Source: Legionella quateirensis (GTDB lineage Bacteria; Pseudomonadota; Gammaproteobacteria; Legionellales; Legionellaceae). Taken from it: a stretch of 35,132 bases of DNA. The position numbers and the translations under genes are program-made. How positions within the stretch are numbered: position 1 is the first letter of the stretch; each line of letters starts with the position of its first letter. Location: the NCBI RefSeq assembly GCF_001467955.1, contig NZ_LNYR01000012.1, forward strand, positions 372,878 through 408,009, given 5' to 3'. Below the pieces are notes generated by a model. It was given only the letters and a program-made list of their open reading frames with translations. It was not told the origin of the DNA and searched no databases. This document shows positions 8,338 through 14,896 of the stretch, in pieces.

Positions 8338-10245
8338 ATGCCAGATCTTGAATTGAACTTTGCTATCCCGCTCCATTTATTTGACGACGAAACTGTTTTT
8401 ACGCATGATGCTACTAATGATAACTCACAGGCCAGCTCCTCGTATTCGAGCAAATCAAGCCCAGCCTCGGCGAATGCGAGGAAACGAACAAGCCGTAAGG
8501 AAATGTCAGGTCCTCCATCCAAAGAACCAGCCAATACCAAATCCAGGCGCGCCAATAGCCAGAACAATAAATTATCCCTGGCCGATAGGCTAACAAAATA
8601 CAACATAGACGAAGAGTTCTACCAAACAAGGTCTGATTCGTTGCTAAGTCTAAATTACACAAAAAAGCAAATCGAACGACTGATTTTATATAAAGGCAGA
8701 ACATCCGCTGTTCAGCAACTGCTCTGTAAACACGAGGAACTGTTGAACCTCATCTCTCCTGATGGGCTGGGGCACAAGGAGCTAATTAAAATTGCGGCTC
8801 GCAACGGCGGAGGAAACAATCTTATAGCCGTACTGTCATGCTATGCAAAACTCAAAGAGATGGGCTTTTCATCACAGCAAATTATCCGCATGGTATCCCA
8901 TGCTGGTGGCGCAAACAATTTGAAGGCTGTCACAGCCAACCATGACGACCTTCAAAACATGGGATTTAATGTCGAACAAATTGTCCGTATGGTATCTCAT
9001 AACGGTGGCTCAAAGAATTTGAAAGCTGTTACAGACAACCATGACGACCTTAAAAACATGGGATTTAATGCCGAACAAATTGTCCGTATGGTATCTCACG
9101 GTGGCGGCTCAAAGAATTTGAAGGCCGTCACAGACAACCATGACGACCTTAAAAACATGGGATTTAATGCCGAACAAATTGTCAGTATGGTATCTAATAA
9201 CGGTGGCTCAAAGAATTTGAAGGCCGTCACAGACAACCATGACGACCTTAAAAACATGGGATTTAATGCCGAACAAATTGTCAGTATGGTATCTAACGGT
9301 GGCGGATCTCTAAATTTGAAGGCCGTCAAAAAATACCATGACGCCCTTAAAGACCGAGGATTTAATACCGAACAAATTGTCCGTATGGTATCTCACGATG
9401 GCGGATCTCTGAATTTGAAGGCCGTCAAAAAATACCATGACGCCCTTAGAGAGCGGAAATTTAATGTCGAACAAATTGTCAGTATAGTATCTCACGGTGG
9501 CGGATCGCTGAATTTGAAGGCCGTCAAAAAATACCATGACGTCCTTAAAGACCGGGAATTTAATGCCGAACAAATTGTCCGTATGGTATCTCACGATGGC
9601 GGATCTCTGAATTTGAAGGCCGTCACAGACAACCATGACGACCTTAAAAACATGGGATTTAATGCCGAACAAATTGTCCGTATGGTATCTCATAAGGGTG
9701 GTTCTAAAAATCTTGCGCTCGTTAAAGAGTATTTTCCTGTCTTTTCCAGTTTTCATTTTACAGCCGATCAAATTGTGGCCTTGATCTGTCAATCAAAACA
9801 GTGCTTTCGCAACCTGAAAAAAAATCACCAACAATGGAAAAACAAAGGATTGAGTGCCGAACAAATTGTTGACTTAATTTTACAAGAAACGCCTCCGAAG
9901 CCAAATTTTAACAACACCAGTTCGAGCACACCCTCTCCAAGTGCTCCCTCTTTTTTTCAAGGCCCTTCGACGCCAATACCAACACCTGTTTTAGATAATT
10001 CCCCTGCGCCGATTTTTAGCAATCCTGTCTGTTTTTTTTCATCTCGCTCAGAAAACAATACCGAGCAATACCTCCAGGATAGCACTCTCGACCTGGATAG
10101 CCAGCTCGGAGATCCCACGAAGAATTTTAATGTGAATAACTTCTGGTCACTATTTCCTTTTGATGATGTCGGTTATCATCCACATTCTAATGATGTCGGT
10201 TATCATCTACATTCTGATGAGGAGTCACCTTTTTTTGATTTTTAA
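8338..10245 (+). CDS. TAL-effector-like repeat DNA-binding protein
   Basis: 635 aa. The N-terminal 80 residues are Ser-rich with basic patches (ARKRTSRK 47-54, KSRR 68-71) that could be nuclear localisation signals. Residues 107-139 and 144-176 look like the cryptic -1 and 0 repeats of TALEs (KIAARNGG is close to KIAKRGG). Nine 33-aa core repeats span 177-473; each reads about F-N-A-E-Q-I-V-R-M-V-S-x-x-G-G and ends H-D-D-L-K-N-M-G. Positions 12-13 are HA, HN, HG, NN, NG, HD, HG, HD, HK. Degenerate repeats follow at 474-504 and 505-520, then a Pro/Ser linker and an acidic/aromatic tail ending DEESPFFDF. The repeats are closest in style to the 33-aa Burkholderia/Mycetohabitans Bat repeats. Sequence-specific DNA binding is the family role; action in a host nucleus as an exported effector is inference. 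The start has a weak GAG about 6 nt upstream. Confidence 0.93.
   Translation: MPDLELNFAIPLHLFDDETVFTHDATNDNSQASSSYSSKSSPASANARKRTSRKEMSGPPSKEPANTKSRRANSQNNKLSLADRLTKYNIDEEFYQTRSDSLLSLNYTKKQIERLILYKGRTSAVQQLLCKHEELLNLISPDGLGHKELIKIAARNGGGNNLIAVLSCYAKLKEMGFSSQQIIRMVSHAGGANNLKAVTANHDDLQNMGFNVEQIVRMVSHNGGSKNLKAVTDNHDDLKNMGFNAEQIVRMVSHGGGSKNLKAVTDNHDDLKNMGFNAEQIVSMVSNNGGSKNLKAVTDNHDDLKNMGFNAEQIVSMVSNGGGSLNLKAVKKYHDALKDRGFNTEQIVRMVSHDGGSLNLKAVKKYHDALRERKFNVEQIVSIVSHGGGSLNLKAVKKYHDVLKDREFNAEQIVRMVSHDGGSLNLKAVTDNHDDLKNMGFNAEQIVRMVSHKGGSKNLALVKEYFPVFSSFHFTADQIVALICQSKQCFRNLKKNHQQWKNKGLSAEQIVDLILQETPPKPNFNNTSSSTPSPSAPSFFQGPSTPIPTPVLDNSPAPIFSNPVCFFSSRSENNTEQYLQDSTLDLDSQLGDPTKNFNVNNFWSLFPFDDVGYHPHSNDVGYHLHSDEESPFFDF
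8866..9756 (+). repeat. Nine 99-bp tandem repeats encoding TALE-like modules
   Basis: Units start at 8866, 8965, 9064, 9163, 9262, 9361, 9460, 9559 and 9658. Units 2-4 are nearly identical apart from the codons for residues 12-13 and residue 8. Units 5-7 carry a second C-terminal half (KKYHDAL type), and unit 8 joins the SLN front of that type to the TDNHDDL back of the first, so it looks recombinant. Such arrays change length and order readily by recombination. Confidence 0.95.
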
Positions 10246-10683
10246 AACCACTTTGCACAGGACAAAACTGCCGAAAGCTTGCCGGTACGGTAGATTGGCG
10301 CTGAACTTCTAACGAACTTCGCGCCCATACTAGTTATAGAAAGTAATGTCATTAAAGAAAACCCCATTTCTTGTGCTTTACGCTTCGAGTATAAAATCAC
10401 CGTATCCAATTTAAAGCGGCTTTTCTTTGGCAAAGGGGATAAGGCCACGAAACAACACGACAAATCTTCGAAGGCAGAACAAAATAACACTGCCCCCGAA
10501 TAGCCCGCATTCAATGATGAGAGCCATGAGCCTAAAGAACCCAAAAGACATGGACGCCTTCCTCATACCGCCTATACCAATGCAACCGAACACACCATTA
10601 CATTGGAGTGCCTAAGCGCCCGCCAACCGTGCCCACTTGACTGTGGTGACATGCATTATCCCATCAATCCCGGCCCTCATTAA
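10246..10683 (+). pseudogene. In-frame coding remnant after the TALE-like gene
   Basis: The reading frame of the TALE-like gene continues past its TAA with only two stops (TAG at 10291 and 10501) before TAA at 10681, in DNA where about ten would be expected by chance in 146 codons. The translated pieces have protein-like composition, for example FAPILVIESNVIKENPIS, LRFEYKITVSNLKRLFFGKG and TNATEHTITLECLSARQP. No family is recognised. It may be a lost C-terminal extension of the TALE-like protein or the debris of another gene. A 100-codon frame on the opposite strand (10544-10242) is less likely, because the plus frame has the stronger coding look. Confidence 0.4.
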
Positions 10684-10851
10684 CTTAAAGTTTATTCTCC
10701 CAGACCGTATTAGCCCAGCCTAATAGGACTATTGTTGAACATCTTAATATCATATAAAGTATCAGTACATGTTCTATACAAAATTATAAAAAAAACATAG
10801 AATCACCGAGTACCCAATTTGATTCTCTTCCCATTCTTTACGGTTGTTCAA

Positions 10852-12066
10852 ATGAGCCATTTAATCGATTTATCGCTGTTAAAAAGAAATCGCGATTTTA
10901 GACTGTTGTATTTAGGACAATTTATATCATTTATTGGAACAATGATTACCTTTGTTGCACTTCCCTATCAAATTTATCACATCACTGAATCTACATTAAT
11001 GGTTGGACTTTTAAGTCTAGCTCAGCTCGTTCCCTTATTATTTACTGCTCTTGTTGGTGGCGTATTTGCTGATCGGTATAACCGACGTGCTCTTCTGATT
11101 ATTAGCGAATTACTCCTTGCCGTTGGCTGTTGTTGTCTGGCATTGAACTCCTACAGCAGCACTCCGGATTTAATTATTATCTTTATAGTTGCTTCACTGA
11201 TGTCCGCAATAACAGGTCTTCATCGCCCTGCTTTTGACAGCATTACACAGCAAATAGTCAAACCGGAAGATTATAAAAATGTAGGTGCGCTTGGAAGTTT
11301 CAAATTCAGTTTTTGCATGATTGTTGGTCCCGCAATTGCTGGACTCATCATTGCTCAATATGGAATCGTCATTACCTATCTTATTGACTTATTCACTTTT
11401 ATTATCTCAATAATTAATTTGAGTTTAATGCACAGCATACCTAAGCCAGTAGAACAGGAGCATCCGTCGATTTTTTCCTCATTAAAGCAAGGAATTTCAT
11501 TCGCATTCAGTCGTCAAGAATTAATCGGCAGTTATTTCGTCGATTTTTTTGCCATGGTTTTTGCCATGCCTAACGCTCTATTACCTGCAATAGCACAATC
11601 GTACGGTGGAGCCAGAACCCTTGGATTACTTTATGCCGCACCGGCAATAGGTTCCCTGATTATTTCTTTTGTAAGTGGATGGACCTCCAGAATTACTCAT
11701 GATGGAAAAGCCATTGCAATATCTGCTGCATTTTGGGGGCTTGCAATCATTGGTTTTGGTGTTTCGAGTTCATTATGGATGGCAGTACTTTTTCTCGCTT
11801 TGTCGGGTGCATTTGACGCAATTAGCGGTATTTTCAGAAGTACTTTATGGAATAATACTATTCCTCCGGAGCTTAGAGGACGCTTGGCTGGAATTGAAAT
11901 GATAAGCTACTTAAGCGGCCCAAGGTTAGGTGACACACGAGCAGGACTTGTAGCAGCAGGCTTTGGTATCAGCACAGCTCTGATTTCAGGTGGGATATTA
12001 TGTATTATCGGGGTAGGTTTGTCCTGTTATGCACTACCCAAATTTTGGCATTATAAAACAAAATAA
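10852..12066 (+). CDS. MFS exporter (MFS_3/EntS-like)
   Basis: 404 aa from ATG 10852; a TTG at 10819 would add 11 residues that are poor transmembrane-protein N-terminus. About 12 hydrophobic segments. The motif-A loop between TM2 and TM3 is GGVFADRYNRR. The sequence resembles the MFS_3 branch (enterobactin exporter EntS and related drug or siderophore exporters): LLKRNRDFRLLYLGQFIS near the start and PPELRGRLAGIEMISYLSGPRLGD near TM10. It exports a small molecule by proton antiport; the substrate is unknown. It stands alone on its strand between a gene remnant and a repeat. A link to the NRPS about 10 kb away is possible but unsupported. Confidence 0.87.
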   Translation: MSHLIDLSLLKRNRDFRLLYLGQFISFIGTMITFVALPYQIYHITESTLMVGLLSLAQLVPLLFTALVGGVFADRYNRRALLIISELLLAVGCCCLALNSYSSTPDLIIIFIVASLMSAITGLHRPAFDSITQQIVKPEDYKNVGALGSFKFSFCMIVGPAIAGLIIAQYGIVITYLIDLFTFIISIINLSLMHSIPKPVEQEHPSIFSSLKQGISFAFSRQELIGSYFVDFFAMVFAMPNALLPAIAQSYGGARTLGLLYAAPAIGSLIISFVSGWTSRITHDGKAIAISAAFWGLAIIGFGVSSSLWMAVLFLALSGAFDAISGIFRSTLWNNTIPPELRGRLAGIEMISYLSGPRLGDTRAGLVAAGFGISTALISGGILCIIGVGLSCYALPKFWHYKTK

Positions 12067-12226
12067 GTACCTGTTAATTCAACTGTGTTTCATTATATAT
12101 CGAATCGCTCAACACCCCCGGTAACCGTCATCTCGAAAGCAATGAGAGATCTCCTTATACAGGCTATGTGCCTCTGTCTGGAGATCCTTTACTACGTTCT
12201 GAGGTATCCCCTCATAATTTCAGATG

Positions 12227-12402
12227 GGATAATTATCTACCATTCAGTTTAAAAACCAGTCTTTGCGAGCAACGCGAAGCAATCCAGAGCTGTTATTCAA
12301 TAAGGCTCCGTTCTGGATTGCTTCGCGTTGCTCGCAAAGACGGGAATTACATTGACTATTGAGACTTAAGTAAATACATTCTCGCCGTTATACATTATGA
12401 GG
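12227..12402. repeat. Dispersed palindromic repeat, copy B
   Basis: Second copy of the element at 30-205. Here the inverted repeat is perfect over 30 bp (12259-12288 and 12312-12341) around a 23-nt loop, so transcripts would fold into a very stable hairpin. The sequence before it (from about 12121) has a different palindromic motif, GTCATCTCGAAAGC...GAGATC, that also looks like a dispersed repeat. The 370-nt gap 12067-12437 is otherwise empty. It may help end transcription of the MFS gene and of the leftward LprI-like gene. Confidence 0.85.
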
Positions 12403-12437
12403 AAATACCTCAGCACTACGTTCAAACAATTTTTCAT

Positions 12438-12839
12438 TTATTGATTTACACTGCCAGTACACACATCTCCTTCTTCTACACCATCAATCCAGACTTTTAA
12501 TTGTTTGGTGCGAGCTTCAGTAATATTTTCAATAAAGTAACATTTACACATCGGTAATACAGAACCATAATTATCTTGATATTCAGGAATATACATTGAA
12601 TCAACGTAAGCATCTTTAAATTCAATCCATTTTCTTTGCGCGTTTACAAACTTGTCAATAAATACCTTATCTGTTTTGTATTTTGCTAAAATATTCTGAT
12701 ACACCTGATTCAATTCATTATCCGCTTTCTGAAGCGCCGCACAAGCCTCATTATTTAAATCCAGTTGAGTTTCAGCTCGTGCAACAGTCATAGCAAATAA
12801 CATGATAAATAAGATAAGCAGGTTATTCCAAATCGTCAT
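12438..12839 (-). CDS. LprI-like (DUF1311) periplasmic protein
   Basis: 133 aa with a Sec signal peptide: hydrophobic LLILFIMLFAM, likely cut after ARA (22). The mature part shows the DUF1311/LprI layout: an early Cys (ACAALQKAD), LNQVYQNI, the AQRKWIEFKDAY signature, then GSVLPMCKC and a C-terminal TEARTKQLK helix. LprI members include a lysozyme inhibitor of Mycobacterium, but most are uncharacterised. Four cysteines suggest two disulfides. It is 27 nt downstream of the HPPD-like gene on the same strand and is probably cotranscribed with it. Confidence 0.8.
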   Translation of the reverse strand: MTIWNNLLILFIMLFAMTVARAETQLDLNNEACAALQKADNELNQVYQNILAKYKTDKVFIDKFVNAQRKWIEFKDAYVDSMYIPEYQDNYGSVLPMCKCYFIENITEARTKQLKVWIDGVEEGDVCTGSVNQ

Positions 12840-12866
12840 AATTCGCTACTCCAGTTAATATATTCC

Positions 12867-14126
12867 CTAGTCACCAATAATGCTTTCCTTCTTATGATGT
12901 TGTGCAAGAGTCTCATCAAGACTTGCTGCTTCTGTTAATGCGGCAACATTCTCTTTTGTGAAAAACCCATCAAATCCATGACATCGTTCAACATACTCGG
13001 TGATTAACAGTGAGTATTGGGAATGTTTCGAGAATATCTGTTTTAAATCCGGTGCGTCAGTGCATGCACCGAAAACCTGTGCTAAAAACTGGATGTGATT
13101 CTGATCGCGTAAGGTATCAATGACATAATCAATATTCTTTTTACCTGAAACATGATCACCATCAACAACTTCATAGGCAATATGATGCATTCTTCTGCCA
13201 TAATTAAGTACAAAAGTCTCAGTTGGCATGGGAAGATTTTGAAAAGAATTAACCATAAATGATATGTTATTTGCTGTAAACACCTTGGCAGGTGATCTAA
13301 TATCATCTTCATGTGGAATTCTGTTGACGTTTGTTGAAGAATTCATATCAGCGATATTATAGGCACCCCAGAAATAATATTTGGAAAGACATAAAAACTC
13401 CAATATAGCATCTTCCCTTTCTCCCGCCAGGATTCGAGTTGCCATATGGTCAATACCTTTAATCAGACCTTTAGTGCCATTATCCTGACTTATCTGATCT
13501 GCCTGATTTAATATTTTTTCCTGATTTTTTGTTAAATAAAAACGCTGACCAAGTTCTAAATTATCCAGGTCAAAAATGGACCCTTCGATGTATCCTACGC
13601 TATTGTAGGTAAAATCGGACATGCGAGTAAAAATGATATTTTTATTGCTATAAAATTTGTTCTCGGTAAGTGATGGATCATGAAATCTGAATCCATGTGA
13701 ACCTAATATACCTATGGTTTCCTTTTTATCCTTGCATTGATAGATTTCCCCAACATAGCGCGCATTAAATTTTTCTCTTGAGTTGGGATACATTTTATTA
13801 AAACGAGTAATATCATCCTTAAAATTCGGATCTAGCGGTTCTAGAACCAAGAGTGCGGGCGAATTATTCGTATTCGTTAAACAATATATTTTATGAGTGT
13901 CACTGATGTAACTTTTTGTATAACGATAAGGTGTCATTGAGTATAGTTCGGTTAAATACTTAATCGCATCTCCCGTTTGTACCTGAATTACTACAGCACA
14001 CATATCACCAAATAGTTGCTCAAGCCCTGTAGCGATACGTCTTTCATAAATTTTAGTTTTATATTCATTAAAATAGTCAGAGTTTTCCTTATCGCCTTTA
14101 GGCTTATAATGCATTGGATTAATCAT
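12867..14126 (-). CDS. Divergent HPPD-like non-heme iron dioxygenase
   Basis: 419 aa. The C-terminal half follows 4-hydroxyphenylpyruvate dioxygenase: GIDHMATRI gives His227, RRMHHIAYEV gives His315, DLKQIFSK matches the LLQIFS block, and ITEYVERCHGFDG gives Glu377 followed by a gate-helix-like NVAALTEA. These three are the 2-His-1-Glu iron ligands of HPPD/HMS. The N-terminal half would be the degenerate first VOC domain. Overall identity looks low, so the substrate may not be 4-hydroxyphenylpyruvate; a 2-keto acid is likely by family logic. ATG 14126 is chosen because GGAG sits 6 nt upstream; an ATG at 14138 lacks a site. It could be mistaken for a hypothetical protein. Confidence 0.72.
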   Translation of the reverse strand: MINPMHYKPKGDKENSDYFNEYKTKIYERRIATGLEQLFGDMCAVVIQVQTGDAIKYLTELYSMTPYRYTKSYISDTHKIYCLTNTNNSPALLVLEPLDPNFKDDITRFNKMYPNSREKFNARYVGEIYQCKDKKETIGILGSHGFRFHDPSLTENKFYSNKNIIFTRMSDFTYNSVGYIEGSIFDLDNLELGQRFYLTKNQEKILNQADQISQDNGTKGLIKGIDHMATRILAGEREDAILEFLCLSKYYFWGAYNIADMNSSTNVNRIPHEDDIRSPAKVFTANNISFMVNSFQNLPMPTETFVLNYGRRMHHIAYEVVDGDHVSGKKNIDYVIDTLRDQNHIQFLAQVFGACTDAPDLKQIFSKHSQYSLLITEYVERCHGFDGFFTKENVAALTEAASLDETLAQHHKKESIIGD

Positions 14127-14288
14127 ACTCATCTCCATAAAAAGGTGATTAATTACCTCCGAACAATACTATAATTATATACTCTTTTCAGATTTTATCC
14201 GGTAAATGAACCATTGTGTCCCTGGTATTTCACATTTATCAATAAATGCCCGTATAATCAGGAATATTCAATCAATAAGAACCTATAC

Positions 14289-14846
14289 ATGGAAGCGTTA
14301 TTTGTATCAATTGGTGTTGTTGCTCTGGCTGAAATAGGCGATAAAACTCAATTACTTGCCTTGATATTAGCATCACGGTTCCAGCAACCTGCTCCAATAA
14401 TTCTTGGAATATTGATTGCAACCTTAATTAATCATGGGCTGGCAGGAGCTGTTGGAATGTGGATTACTATGCTGGTAGATCCGTCCACTCTTCGCTGGAT
14501 ACTCGGCCTATCGTTTATTGGTATGGCAATTTGGACGCTAATACCCGATAAAATTGAAGAAAATGAAACCCATTTGGGTCATAGCCTGGGAGTCTTTGGC
14601 GCGACTTTTATTACCTTTTTTCTCGCTGAAATGGGAGACAAAACTCAAATTGCAACTGTTGCACTAACGGCTCATTATAGTGCTCCGCTATTAGTTATAG
14701 CTGGAACCACATTGGGAATGTTACTGGCGGATGTACCGGCTGTCTATATCGGAAATAAATTTGCCACCAAAATACCCTTAAACGTGGTGCATTATATTGC
14801 AGCTTTTATTTTCGTATTAATGGGCATTTTTTCAATTTTTTTATAG
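14289..14846 (+). CDS. GDT1/TMEM165 (UPF0016) cation transporter
   Basis: 185 aa, six hydrophobic helices in two inverted halves, each with the family signature E-x-G-D-K-T: AEIGDKTQ (14-21) and AEMGDKTQ (113-120). Members exchange Mn2+ or Ca2+ for protons across the membrane; bacterial ones such as Vibrio MneA export Mn2+. The ATG at 14289 starts exactly where the family begins, whereas an upstream TTG at 14214 would add 25 non-homologous residues. It is monocistronic. No manganese riboswitch is evident in the short upstream region. Confidence 0.92.
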   Translation: MEALFVSIGVVALAEIGDKTQLLALILASRFQQPAPIILGILIATLINHGLAGAVGMWITMLVDPSTLRWILGLSFIGMAIWTLIPDKIEENETHLGHSLGVFGATFITFFLAEMGDKTQIATVALTAHYSAPLLVIAGTTLGMLLADVPAVYIGNKFATKIPLNVVHYIAAFIFVLMGIFSIFL

Positions 14847-14896
14847 AATAGTCCAGAATCTATTCTCAACACATCTTGATGCATCCAATTAAATGA

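Noticed and set aside
9310..9792. 160-codon minus-strand frame across the TALE-like repeats
   Set aside because: Open only because the 99-bp repeats preserve frame on both strands; no start signal and no coherent protein family.
10242..10544. 100-codon minus-strand frame after the TALE-like gene
   Set aside because: The plus frame over the same bases has more protein-like composition and continues the upstream gene's frame, so this is probably its shadow.
14845..14866. Short inverted repeat AGAATAG/CTATTCT at the end of the GDT1 gene as a terminator
   Set aside because: Only 7 bp with no T tract after it on either strand.
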